From NCBI GenBank assembly GCA_036346205.1, contig JARFJB010002136.1:186001-250000 (forward strand): a stretch of 64,000 nt of DNA. Direction: 5' to 3'. This document shows, in pieces, positions 14,722-29,700 of this stretch. Numbering within the stretch: the first letter of the stretch is position 1; the number at the start of each line of letters is the position of its first letter. The position numbers and the translations under genes are program-made. The DNA comes from Vesta saturnalis (Eukaryota; Arthropoda; Insecta; Coleoptera; Lampyridae). Below the pieces are notes generated by a model. The model worked only from the letters and a program-made list of their open reading frames with translations. It made no database searches and had not been told where the DNA came from.

Positions 14722-17700
14722 GATGTTCTTCCGGGTTCTTCATACGTGTATTAGCAGTTGGGATGTCAGTTTCTCTGTCATTCTCCCTTTCACTTCGACT
14801 ACGGCCCTTTATCTCCTTTCTCCTTTGGCTTTCTCTTTTTAGTTGTTTGGGCGTTGTTGCTTGTGGTAGCTGGTGCGTGCTGCTTTAGAAGCGGCTTCTA
14901 GGTATTGGGTAACCTTTGTGCATCATCCCGTGTATTCATGCTGGACGGTCTTTTCTGTATTACGATGGCTTCCTGAAATATTCGATGTGTACTATTTTCG
15001 ATGTTGGCTAACATCTTGACGATATCAAAGTGTATTTGTATGCTGTCCCCTGCACATCTTGGGTCAGTGACGAGGTTGCCAACTTCTTCAGTGTCGCGTT
15101 ACGATGCGAACTCTGATGATTTTCCCTATCTTACCTGCCACACCTCTCACGTATGGCAAACGTTTTGGTTTTTCTTCCTTTATCTTCTTTGTGAAGAACC
15201 CATTTTCTTAGTGTTTTTAGTTTCTTGTCAGATGTTTTCGTCTGCAAGACGTTTCGATCTTGTTATCAACGTTTTTACCAATAATTGTCGTTGCGTCGGA
15301 TGGTGGTGAGACGGCGTTCAAGTAACGAATGGTGTGTGTACTTTTGCGGTACACCGTGTGTCCCAAAGTGTAGCCTTGTGTCTTGTAGATCAGAACATCT
15401 AGGAAGGGTAGTTTGTTTTCATTTTCCACTTCCATTATGAATTTGAACCATTCGTGTATGGCGATGAGATGATTCAGGAACACCGCCAATTTCTTCGTTG
15501 ATGGTGTCAATATACCAAATATATCGTCGACGTACCGTAGCGAGAGTTTCAGTTTCTCCGATGCTCATTTTAGTACCTTGGTCTCGAAGTCTTGCATTAA
15601 TATATGTGCAACTATTGGCGATAGTGGTGATACCATCAGTGTTCCTTCCTTGTTTGTATCGTTGATCCCCGTAGATGAAGTAGGTATTGTTGAGGCAGAC
15701 TGAATGTGTCGTTTGTTGGTTGACATTTTTGTTGGATAACCTCTACTGCTTCTTTGATAGAGATAACCATATCGAAGCGCACTAGTAGATCCCTGGATTC
15801 CACAGAGTATTCCTTCAGCTGGCGTTCTTTATGTTGGATTCTGCTTCCGTTGTATGTGGTTGGAGCTGTTTTGCTAGGTATCTCGCTAATTCTTGTAATG
15901 GTGATAGGTCGAAGTGATACTGCTTTGTCAATTTTTGGTAGTCCGTAGGACTGTGAACACCTTGATGATTTCTCCCTGGTAATTATTTGTTGTTGAAGCA
16001 CAAATAAAATCTCCACATCATGATTAATCTAGAATATTCGAAGGTAACAATGGATTTGTTTAGATAAATATAAATTAGATGGCGCTCTTTTAGAATTTAC
16101 TTGGTCTGTGACATTTAGCAAATATAGTACATCCTTATGTAAGCACCCAACGTTCATACCACTGAGCTTCCTGACATCTTTCCGTTAATTGTGGTTACAG
16201 ATAACTAATGATTATTTAACCAATAACGTTACACCGATTATATTTATACATTCAAAATAAAAATGCTACAAACTAATCAAATATTTGTCTGATCAGGTTG
16301 TCACAGAAAACTCAATTGTTCAATTATCTGTATAATTTATAACTTAATACCGATAATTAAGCAGGTAACATAATATTTTTGTTAGCTACACATCGTGTAA
16401 CATTTAACAAAAGTGAAATTTTTTATTTGAATAGCAAATTTTATATTACTTAACTTTCTTTGTTGTAAAAGAAAGTGGATAGAATATTAAGCACAAATTT
16501 CAGAAATCATGCTTTAAAAGAAAAATTTTTAACAAGCATGTTAAAGGTCTGTAAGCTATCAGTAACTATCCTTTGTATGTTTTTTTTTTTTGAAAAATGA
16601 TTAAAACATTACATCAATAACTAAAACACAACAGCTTACCCGCTCATATTCCTCAGCTTCAGGTGGACATTCTTTATTTTGGTGGTGATCGGTGGGATGT
16701 AACAGTTTCCATGAATATAACTCTGTAACTACACTAGTCCATTCTGAAAGCAGCTGTAAACCTCTAAGAGCCAGCTCCGCAGTTTCCCTATTCTCTGTAT
16801 CGCTTCCACTTTCTTTATATGTAGTTGTGACCTGTTAACTCGTAATTATTAAACAAAAATTTTAATATACAATAAAACAAACTTCATTGCTATATCGTGC
16901 CAATTCACTTATATATTTAACATGATCATCTCTGATTTGTGGTAAATGCACCATTAAATCTGCCTGAGGTGAAGGTGTGTTTGAATTTGATAATGGCCAT
17001 TTGCTAGGATCAAAATGTTTGCTACGTTTGATATAGTTAAATGGCGCTATTTGCATATCACCAAATAATGGAACAACTTCCAAATTCTATAATAATTGCA
17101 TAATAGCTACTAAACTAAACTTATATTCATCTTACCTTAAATATTCTATCAATTCTATCCAGCCTTAGTTTCTTTTTTTGATCTAATTTGTTAATATTGC
17201 ATAATTCACTATCCATTAAAAACAAGCCAAACCCCATCACTTTTACGAGCATGTGTTTTTCACTAGGTGTTAGATACATCTTAGTTTCAAACATATGAAC
17301 GCAAATGTTAACAACATCGGCTAAAAGTTCTTCATACCCATTAATTTTTTCAAGATTTTCTTTAACTGTATCACGTATTTTATTCTGAGTTGCCAAAAAC
17401 ATCGATAAATTTTGAGATTCTTGCAAGGTTTGCGAATCTGACATAACTTTTAAAAACTGTGCAGCTCTACGATATGTGGAATAATCATTTTTGACACTTG
17501 ATTTCATATTTTTTAATTCGTCTAATACAGCAAACATGTTTATAAATTTACCGAGAGTTAACAGATAAGCTTCTGATACAAAGTCTTTTCGCTTTTCCGC
17601 ATGACAAAGACGTTTTACTTCTTGCGAAAACCTTTCAATTGCTTTTCTCTAAAAGTATATGTGTTAGAAGCGATCTGTTTAATGATTCACAAGCATACAC

Positions 17701-20700
17701 CCCATCTCAGATTTTGATATCTCTTGTATTCTGTACCCTGCACATTTTATTTTGAGCAAATACAAGTTAATATTAATGCAAACTAAATCAGTATACAAAG
17801 TGTACTATTAAAAACTTCCCATAAAAACGACGACGCAGCGGTATAATTGCATAGCTGCTATTCAAATAATATAAAAGAATAAATTTATATTCTTTAACCT
17901 TACTTCGTGGAATTCCATAGTTAATAGCACTAATGTTTTAAATATATCGAGCAATGTCATTACCATTAAACCAAACAAATTTTAATAAAGAAATATCAAT
18001 TATAAAACAAATTTCAAATATAATAAGACACTTTATCCAGTTAACACAGAACTGACAGAAAATAAATATCAATTTCATATTTTGGAACAATATCAGAAAA
18101 AGTTGCTCACATATTACAAAAGAACAAGAAGTATAAAGTAGCTTTTAAAACTAATACAAATGTTCTTAAATGTTTCTTTAATGTCAAAGATTCAACTAAC
18201 GACATTTTGAAGTTGGGTATTTATAAATTGAACTGCACATTCTGTAATTCTGTTTATATTGGACAAACACCTAGAAACTTTGATATCAAATACAAAGAAC
18301 ACATTATATGTTACAAATATAAACACACACAAATCAAAATATGCCAAACATTTAATAGTAAATAATCACCTTATAACTTTACGAAACAAAAGGCAAATAG
18401 ATGTTTTGGAGCATTTGAAATTTATAAACATAAACAGAAAGTTTAATGAACGGACAGGTTGATCTTATAGGCTCACTTTTAACAGATATTTTAAATATAG
18501 AATTATAATTTACATGAAGTTTAATGTTTTACCTTAATAATTTGTTACCATAACTGCTTGTTTGTTATTTTACATATACCGGATGCGGCATTTAAAGTGG
18601 CCACCTGAAATATCTCAAAAACTAAAGCCCGGAGGAAAAAAATGTTTCAAATGAAAAGTTTAAGTCAATCAGGGGCTGATCCAACGGTCATATTCATTTA
18701 AAATGATCATCACGTTTTCAAGGTTATTTCAAGATCAACTTCATTTTTCAAATGCAAATATATTTTTCATTACAGATTCTGAATCTACGGCTCAAAAGGA
18801 ATAACTTGTATTTGCAACGTTTTTTTCTCCGTGGCTTAATTTGCATTATATTGATTTTAATAATAAAACTAATTTCAATTTAACGGAAAACCAATTAATT
18901 TATTAACAATAATAATACACGAGAATTACAGCTTAATTACATAAAAATCAGCGTAGCAAGTGCTCAAAATGCTGGCCATGTTCCTGAGTACATAGTTCAA
19001 GACGTCTAATAAATGAATTAAGGCATCGCAGAAGAATGTCCGGCGGAACGTTGTTGCAGTTATTTCAAGGTCAACTTCATTTTTTCAAATGGAAACATAA
19101 TATTTTTCATTACAGATTTTGAATCTACGACTCGAAAGAAATGTTTTTTAATTTTTTTTTCAGTCATTAGTTTTCTCAATATTAAATTTTCGAAGAAAAA
19201 ATTCACAACGCCGTTTCAACGGACAAAATCACTTTATTAATGATAAATGATTTTAATTTAGTACCTAGTATAAAAAAAAAACAAATAGTTTAAATGTATA
19301 ATAAAATTATCGCTAAATTGAAACAGGTAAAAGGGTTAGATAAAACGTAACAAAGAAATTCAACGTTGAGCGTACACAATCTGTGCATATTTACCAGTCT
19401 ACCAGTTATTGCCGTCTTATCTTTGCAATTCTGCATTCTATCGCATGCAATGCGAATCAACAATAGTTGTAAATCGGTTGTCAATCATGGCATACACTTT
19501 AGCCGAGAAAAATGATATGATTCTTATTTAAGGTGAATCAAGAAATGTGATACGAACAATGATATTGTGCGTTAATAGGTTCCCCGACAGGAATCATCCG
19601 TCGCAAAGTGCACTTCACCGTGTAGTTTTGAATTTCAAGCAACGCGAGAAAAAAAGAGTGCGTCGAAGCACTGTAACCAATGAAATTAATGAAACTGCAG
19701 TATTAGCCGCCGTTGCACACGATCCCCATATCAGCTCCCGAGACATAGCATCTGATTATGGAATTTCTCAGAGAAGTGTTCTTAGAATATTGAACTCATA
19801 AATTTCATCCATATGATCTATCATTGCATCAGGAACTACATGGGAGTGACTTTCAAACTCGTATTGCTTTTTGCCAATAGGCGCAAGAGATAATAAAACA
19901 TAATCGTGATTTTTTTCTAAACGTCTTATTTACTGACGAGTCAACTTTCACCAACCATGGACAAGTAAATCTCCATAACATGCATTATTGGTCGGTAGAA
20001 AATCCAAGAAGGATAAGACAAGTTGAGCGTCAGCGTCCTTAATCCGTCAACGTTTGGGCGGGTATTATTGGGGACACATAATTGGTCCTTTCTTTTTCGA
20101 TTGCACATTGAACGGAGAGATGTACTACCGCTTTCTCTGTGACGATCTACCATTATTTTTAGATGGGCTGAACTTGAGGTTACAACACAATATGTGGTAT
20201 CAGCATAATGGCTGTCCAGCACATTTCTCACACGCCGCTCGACAACAGTTTGATCTAGATTTCAACAATCGTTGGATAGAACGAAGCGGTCCATTACCTT
20301 GGCCCGCTAGATCGCCAGATCTAACCGCTCTGGACTTTTGCCTATGGGGTTACCTTAAAGAAATGGTATACCAGGAGGTACCAACGACACCAGAGGACAT
20401 GAAGGACCGTATTCGTCTCGCCTGCAACAATATTCCGCCGGACATTCTTCTGCGATGCCTTAATTCATTTATTAGACGTCTTGAACTATGTACTCAGGAA
20501 CGTGGCCAGCATTTTGAACACTTGCTACGCTGACTTTTATGTAATTAAGCTCTAATTCTCAAGTATGGTTCCATACAATTGAACTTATTTTTAATAATAA
20601 AATCAATATAATACAAACTAAGCGACGCAGAAAAAACAGTTTCAAATAAAAATTATTGCTTTTGAGCCGTGGATTCAGAATCTGTAATGAAAAATGTTTC

Positions 20701-23700
20701 CATTTGAAAAAACGAAGTTGACCTTGAAATAATCTTGAAAACGTGATGATCATTTAACATGGATATGACCGTTGGCTCAGCCCCTCGTTGACTTAAACTT
20801 TTCATTTGAAACATGTTTTTCCTACGAACTTTAGTTTTTGAGATATTCCAGGTGAATGCCACACCCGGTATATTTTCTCTTAATGATACATGTTGTATTC
20901 AAATGCGTGGAAAAATAAATAATTATTTAAACGAAATTGTGGAATTATATTTGTATTTAAAACTTTAATGGTATTAAAGTATAGAATTAGTGCAGATAGT
21001 ATTACAGGAAAAAATTAAATCTGTAAAGTTGAAAATCTAAACATACACTGCGTCCATTTAATACGGCCTCAGTCGATTAAGGTTAAGATAAAGTTAAAAG
21101 AAAATGTTTCAGACAAAAAAACATGTAAGCAATAGCAGCGTGTATATTATAAAATTAACTATATTGTGGTACACACATGTAACAGACACTAAACTTGTAT
21201 TTTTTTAAATGATGCACTCTGTATTGCATTTTTTAATTCTGTTTACTTTTTTTCTATCCCCACAATACAGCACACAATGGATTACACCGAGTGTTTTAGA
21301 AATTAGATCCATTTTACATATTTTTATTGACTGAAACCCTGTAGTCAATTAGCCATATATATTAACACATGACAAGGTGGCCAAAAAATTTTAAATTTTG
21401 TGAAAATTGGTAATAGATACTTGCATTTTGTTAAAATGACTATCTTGTGGCTGTGGATAGTTTAAAATTGAAAGCATTTTCCTTTAATTACAATATAGGA
21501 TATGTTCAGAAATTACTTAATTTTTTAATAAAGAATATGATTTTCAGTTTTTCTTTTTCACAACCAGTTCAAAATACTGAGAATCAAAAATGACCTGTTT
21601 TGAAGAGAGACAAAAATATTGCATTTAGGCATAGGGAATGATAAATAGAAAAGACAGAAAAACAATAAAGATATCGAATGAAGGGTGATCCATTTGAAAA
21701 AAATGAGAAAATGTGACCCCCGCATTTGAACTACGCAGTATGCAAACGTTGTTTTAACAAAATGCAAAAATCTATTACCAATTCTTTAAAAATTTTGATT
21801 ACTTTATTTTTTAATTAAAAATTATTATTAATTTTATTAAATACATAAATAAAAAGTTTACCTTGAGTACGATTTGAACCTACGACCTGTACTTTTCTAG
21901 AGTACCGCGCTAACCAACTGCGCTATCGAGATTCAAGCCCCAATCAATGTAAACTTTGTCTTTATGTACGTAGAACTGATGTAAATTCTAAATATAATGA
22001 GATTACAATCAAATTACTTATATTAATAGAATGTGAGCCTGCAATATCGCAAGAATTCACAGATACCAAAAAGCAACTTGACTAATATTAATTTATTATA
22101 AGTTTTGTTATGAACGAATAAGTTCAAAGGTAAATATGTAATTAAAAATTATTATTAATTTTATTAAATACATAAATAAAATACTTTATTTTGTGTTAAT
22201 ATATTTGGCCTAATCGGTTACATGAAAAATGTTACATAAAAATGGCTCTTATTTCTAAAGGACTCAGTATAATCTATTGTGTCCTATATTGTGGGGAAAG
22301 AATAAGTTGAGCAGAATTGAAAAGTGTAAATATATACAGGGTGTAACATTTAATAAAATACAATCTTAGTCTCTCCTGCATTTGCGTAACACCCTGTATA
22401 CATATAGTTAATTTAAAAGCACACATGCTGCTACTATCTACAACTTTTGCCTGAAACGTTTTTTTCTAACTTTAATAATAAAGTCCTAATTGACAGAGGC
22501 CGTATCAAATGGGCACACTGTATACAGTAAGGGTAGAAAATCCGATCGGACTAGAAAATATATAATTGCAAATTTGTTTAATAAAGAAAATTTGTTTATT
22601 ATATTTTTGTACACTTTTTTAATCTTCATAATTCTACAATTTGTATGACTTTTATAATACTAGAAAATTTTCTGGGACGTTGCCTAAACAATTTTTCAAT
22701 GTAATTGAGGGGAGAGAAGAATCAAGTTTCAATGTGTATCTATTAGATACCGCGAGTCCCAGGGAGTTAAAGTTTACCATCTATGTACAATCGGTTCACG
22801 ATTTCACTTTTGCAAAAATTAATTGTCCTGTCTAACCCATATAGAATATGAGGGAAGGAAAGCAGCGTATTTTATTCCCTCCCCGGCAGGGAGGGCGGGC
22901 TGCTCTAGCCTTTCCACGCTCCTTCAAACACAGCGATGCATTCCCAGCATACATATAGTGTGAAAATAGTTTTTTCCTTTTTCTCCGCTAATAAAAGACT
23001 CAGTCATTGGCACCGCTCTTTGATAATTACACCGTAAAGCGTAAAGAATGGCAAATAAAAATAAAGTTAGTTTGTATATTCAAAATAAAATTTCTCATAA
23101 TAAACAAAACTTAAAGAGGAAAATATTACACCATTAACTGCAAATACAAATTTTCGTTTTATATTCCACAATTAAAGCTTGACGAATACTAATTTATTTT
23201 GTACTAGAATACATCTTTTGAATGGAAAATTACGCTTAAAACCTTATATATTGGTATCAGTTAGAGATAAGTACACCGCAGCATTCAAAAGTAGAATTTG
23301 AAACCCGATAAATGTAATTAATGGATACTCAAATAATAAAACAATTGAAAACTAACACCGTTCTTGTAAATTAATTAATTTATTTCTTAAAATTGCATTT
23401 TTGAATGATAAGTACTTGACTGTGATACATTATGTTTAAAATAAATACGAATATATCAATAATTCATCTGTAACTACAGTTTGGGAATAAATTTGATTCT
23501 GTAATTATAGACAGAATAAGTTCATTAAATCACTTTCGAAATTAAAAATCAAAGTTAAGTATGAAATAATAAATAAAAATTCAACACAAAAAGTAAAGAT
23601 AAATGAAGTAATAGGCAATGAGTTAACAGTATCTTGTGGGGTGCCCCAAGGTTCGATTTTGGGCCCAGTGCTATTTATTATATATGAATGATCTGCTTTC

Positions 23701-26700
23701 TTACCCTTTAAAATCGTCAAAATTAATTTCTTATGCAGATGACACCGTTATGCCACGAAAGGAATTTTAGATTTGTATAAACAGTCAACATCAAATATTG
23801 CTGAGATAAAACAATGGCTTGGCAATAACTACCTTTGTCTGAATTATGTTAAAACATGTTATGTAAGATTTTCCTATAGTACTTTAAGTAATGTAGACAA
23901 TGAAGAATTGTCAAGTATTAGAATTCACAATAAAAAATGTACGGGCACCATATGTAAATGTGAATCAATCAAGAGGAAAAATAGCATTAAATATTTTGGA
24001 GTACAATTAGATAGTAAATTAAAATGGGACCAACACATACATATGTTAATTAAGAACATTCGCAGTTTACTACACTTGTTTAACTCTGTTAAAAATATTC
24101 TTGAGGAACATACTTTAAAAATAATTTATCATGGTCTATGTCAATCACTTTTGAATTATGGTTTACTCGTTTGGGGAAATGCTGCTAAGACTTATCTAAA
24201 TTTGGTATATGTAACACAGAAATTACTCTTAAAAGTGGCATTTAAGAAACGATCTTTTTTACAATTTGAAAGTTAGAAACGCTATTACTCAAACTAATTT
24301 TAGATATATGGCAGTAAAGGTGTATAATAAATTGTAAGCATCAATACAAATAAGTAGTCTTTTATGTTTAAATTACAAGACCTATATGAAACACATTAAG
24401 TTACATTTGCGTTCATATTCCATAGATGACATTCTTACTAAATTATTATGAAATTGTAATATGTTTATATGTAATATAATATACTAAAACAAGATGGTAG
24501 TAAATATAATACTATGGTAGTTGTCCTGGGGATAACAAGTTTTTAACTTCATCCCCAGATAGCTACGTTAGATATATGCGCATTAAATCATTAATTGTTT
24601 AGTTATTATTGTTGTAACCTATCTGCATTGCATAAAATTGTATATATTTAAAATAAAGCAAACGCCAACACATGTACCAGACAGTAATTGACTTCTGAAA
24701 TGTTGTGATTATGAATTGATAAGTGTGATATTTAGTAATTAACCCGTTATATAGGACATGTATTTTTTTAGGTAAAAGTGAAAAAATTTTCGTACCGCTA
24801 TTTAATAACCAGTAATTTGTGAATATCGCAATAAACATTGAAGGAATAATTGATGTAATTTTAATTAAAATAATTTTCGACGCGTCTACGTCAGCGGTCA
24901 TCAGTAGAAGAGCCACAGCCTAGCAGCAAGCAGGACAGCGCCAACTACAGAATCGACGTCGGGTAAAGCAATAGGTATCGGTTTAATGAAAATATTGTTT
25001 TAATTAATTTTAATTTGTTTTATTTTAACACTTGTTTTTCTCCTTTTTCTATTTGGGTCTCTGATTTCCAAGTCCTTATCCCTGGGGGTGTGAAACTGCT
25101 CCTCGGCGGAGACCCGGCCTTTCTTTAAAACAATTTCCTTCTTTACCCCTTTTTCAAAACCTTATTAACAATAACCGCGATGGTTAAGCACGGTCGCCAC
25201 CGTGCTACCGTAACTGTTGTGCCCCCAACCACCGACGCCGCCCGTCCACCTACACCTACACACACATACCACACATAACACACACATACGCACACACCCT
25301 AGCCTCGTCACCACCATCCTCACGTACACGCTCCCATTCTAACGCCTCGTCCATTTCCACCTCATCCACACATTCCTACATCTCTACACGCTCCACCGCC
25401 TCCACAAAATCACACAAACCCGCACACACACACACACACACAAACCCGCACACACACAAACCCGCACACACAACACACCCGCACAAGCGCAAACCCGCCC
25501 TCTTACCCACACCCGTCCAGGCACCTGTACCTGCCGTGATTTCTAGACCCGCCTCCACTAATCCTAATCCCACCCGCTCTCAATCCTCGAGGTATTGCAT
25601 CCGCAATATCCCGAAATCCATATCCACACAGAAATCGCTATTCTATTCCCTTAAACCCCTAAACCTTCCCTGGTTAAACTTAACGTTTAACCACAACCAC
25701 ACCTGTCTCTTAAAGACCTCCTCTCCCTTGTCGGATGGTACGCAGCTTAGGTTGCGACACCATTTCGGTGAATCCACTGTAAGCTTATCCCACCTATCCG
25801 GTCCCCGTCTCTCCAACTCCAACTCTAGACCTCCCTCCTTTCTCTGCGTGATTCGTCACGTAGATAAGGACATCCTCGAACCCGAGATCCTCAGTGCGAT
25901 CGATCTTCCACACGTGAGGAAAGCCATTCGCATCACCGCTAAGGCGACCAACACTCCCACATCCCTTATCCGTATCATAACTTCGTCCCAAACCACCCTT
26001 GAGTACCTCACGCACGCGGTGTCATGTTGGGCGACACTACAGTTGCGAAACCTCCCTTATTCCTCAACCTCTCCCCAAGTATTGTTCCACCTGCACGCTG
26101 GTGGGGCATACTGCTGAGGAGTGTCCTACACACGAATCCATTAATATTACAAAAGAAATTAAAATGTTTACGTCTAAAGCCGAAGAAGTTTTAAATTCAA
26201 TAGAAGAAAAGCGCATTAACCAACCGCAGATTGAGGACCTAAGTACATTTCAATCAGACAATTTTTGATTGACTTACGGCCATGTCAAACAAAACTATCC
26301 AAATTTTCGAAAAATCCAAGCATAGTGGAAAAGAAACAGAACAGTTTTTCAAGTCGCTGGTATATAGAGTATTTTTTGTTCTTTATTTCCAAATGGACCT
26401 GGAAGAAGTTATGCTGCTAATTCATCGACCAACTTCGGCAGTGGCATTTGTTTAAAAGTCGGGGTACTTCTAAAAAAGGAAAATTAGCAGAACATTATTC
26501 CTCTCATGCTCATAAGGCTGCCTTAACAGATTATTGCAACGTTGTGACTCCAAAACAACACGTTGACGAACTTTTCGATAAAGGGGACGGAAAAACGTAT
26601 TCGATGCGAAGAGGAAAAGCTATACAGTATGTCCAAAATTGGTCATTAATTAATGAACCTATAAAACGAATATCTTGATAATTATTTAAATTATGAATTA

Positions 26701-29700
26701 TTACTATCTTGGAAACTCTAAGAGATCGAAAGACGGTTAAATGGAGAAAGTTTTAGAGATTTTTGAGTCCACTAAAATGCCATTCTGAAACCAAGGCTAT
26801 CTCAAATATTTTCAAAATATTCGAAAAAAATTGAAAATGGACAATTTTTATTTTCAGCTATATCTCTTTTATTTGAACAGATATAAAACAATAAATTACA
26901 CTTTGCCATTGCCACTTTTTATCCTCTATTGATTGGTGACAGAAACAAATTAATCCGACGTTTCGTCGATTAGAGACCATCATCAACTTTATTTTTTCAT
27001 ATGGGGCGGAAATTAGCTATCTCTTTTTTGTGAAACATTTTTGACAAAAAAAAACTACCAAAGCAATTTATTCTGCAAATGTACATTTATTTCAACTCAT
27101 AATTCATAATAGGACGTTTCCACTCATCAAAAGCATCATCAAGTAATCTCTTATGAACAGTAGATAACTATTTATTACGATATCGAAAAAGCCTTTGCAA
27201 ACCTTGTCTTAAACAATGACAGCTAAATAACTCTTTTATTACGTTTAAATTCAAGTAAACACCTAACAATACATTTACTTCAAGTGAAAATATTTAAAAA
27301 AATGTGAAAAACCTATTAAAACACTCAAAATTAACTACAGCTAAATAATGAATTCGATTATTGTAAATTTCTGGTGGTAGGCTTTGATGAGTTTAAAAAC
27401 TTATTGCATCATCAAGTAATCTCTTATGAATATTAGCTATCTATTCGTAGATAACTATTTATTACGATATCGAAAAAGCCTTTCCAAAACATGTCTTAAA
27501 AATACTCAAATGTTTACTTGGTATTCATAAATAAATTGCGCAAGCATAGGAGTGAAAATAATGGGGAATATTCAAAAAACACATAGTAGTTGTTAGGGTA
27601 TTATGTTAATGTTACTCATTTAAACCATAAAATTATACAAAACCAAACCGCGCTCCAGATTCTGTAAAGGTCTATTTTTATAGATTGAAAGTGAACACCT
27701 TGAAGGATTTGGGTCGTGCAAGGCCATCAAATAAATCATTAATGGCCGTCAAAAATTTTGAAGTAGATTCTGTAGTAACGCTGTCCAGTTCTCCAGTTGA
27801 TGAACCGGTCAATCCGCTGCAGCAACATTATTTATGCAGCATTTTCTCAAAACTATTTGGAGCTAAGTGTGTTTGGGTAATCTTGGGCATAGCTCTTGTT
27901 CAATTGCTTTTAGAATCTATCTGAACAGTTCTGACAATGTCCATCCAATTAACAGCCAACAGTTTGGGGTTCATAAAGTTATTTCTTAAACTTTTTAGTG
28001 GGTGAAGAGCGTCAAAAATTGTATATACGATTCTCTTTGGTAGCACCCAGCAATTTCAAAGACTAGCGATTATAGGGACCTTATCACACACGAAAGCTTT
28101 TGGAACGAATGGCATCTTTTGCAATATGGTGATAATTTCTTTAGTTAATTTCGATAAAGCTGTTCCTGGGATCCGACCACTTGACGCATAACATAAAGGG
28201 ATTTTCCAATTATGGAACATCCCTGTCGCCATAAACACCGACCCTGTTGCAATTTTCGCCTGTCGTCCTAAATTCCCCAAGTCTACATAACCCTCTATAA
28301 TACCTTCCCCATGGTTATGCAGCAGTTGTTTTTTTTTATAATTTCGTCAAACACGATACAATATTTTTCCAAATCTGAGATAGATTCAGGACATTTTTTT
28401 TAAAGTGGTCTCTAAACCGGTTCTTAGTTTATCAACATTTAACCAACATTGAATTGTCCTAATGGAGGCTAACACCAAATGTAATTTTTGCTGCATTCCA
28501 CTTGGTGACGTATAATACAGGGTAAGTGCTACATCTTTTTCTTCGATTGTCCATTTAGTCCTTTTATGTGAACTTGCATCTTAACAAATGTTCTAACTGA
28601 ACTAGACTTGTTCTGGAGAAGAATATTTAAAAATGACGTATTGGATAAGCGATGTACTTTCTTCTTTAGCCGACAAGTCCGCGCACGTTTAGCCTTCAAT
28701 GTCTGTTTAAAAATCTCAATTGTTTTCTTTATACTTTCACATTGTTGTTTTAATTCCTGTTCTGCCATATTAATAACAGTACTTCCGACACTGCTGAAGG
28801 AACATTCTGAGGAAGTTTCAATAACATTGGCAGATTTTTCTTTAATCGGCGACACCAGATTGCAGGTACGAGTATTATCTTTTTTTCGTAAATACACGCT
28901 CATGCCGAGTTCTCTCATATATTTATTGTATACGTTTGATTATCAAGTACCTACACAAAAAGTAATTTGACTGCTAATTACTATTGTATTAAAATACTTA
29001 ATTTAATCTATATTTAGGCTAAATTGTTGAAAAGTGCTTTAAAACTTATAGACATATGTAACAGGTACACTGGGCGCAAAATGAAAACGCAAACATAGGG
29101 AAACAAATGATAAATGCAAAACATTCATAGAAACAATCTATACATAGGTAAATTTGAGACAGGCTTAAAACGCGATTTGCCTTATTATTCTAGAGTTTGG
29201 ATTAGATACGTGGATGTGTTTGCCATCCTTAATACTAAAATTTGTAGTGTTGAGAACTTTGTAGAAACTTTAAATTCTAAATTTTCGAAAATCAAATTTA
29301 CCTTTGAGATAGACGCAAATGACAGTCTCCCGTTCCTTGATACTCTGGTAACAAGAAATGGTAGTAAACTAGATATAGATATTTATCGTAAGGAAACTAG
29401 CACTAAAAGATTCATAACCAATGACTCAAATCACTGTAGACAGCATAAACTCGCGGCTTTTAATTTTTTAGTTCATCGATTGCTTGAATTTCAAATGAAG
29501 TGGTTATGAATATAGTCAGGAAACAAACACATAGGATGAGGGTTAAGAATGTAACTATATTAGGTAACGCTAGAGAACAAATAGAAACAAAATATGTAAA
29601 ATTAACAAACTAACCTGCTTATACAAAAGGTCTAACTAAAATCTTTTCCAAAATTAATTTGAAAACAGTCAAATAATAGTCTGCAAACTCTTTTAGGCAA

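Noticed and set aside
21861..21931. Functional tRNA-Ser(AGA) gene
   Set aside because: The acceptor stem hardly pairs and there is no long variable arm. Called a tRNA-like pseudogene instead.
25376..25573. Cys/Gly/Val-rich minus-strand frame resembling a secreted peptide
   Set aside because: It is the antisense of CA-rich simple sequence within the LINE ORF1 region.
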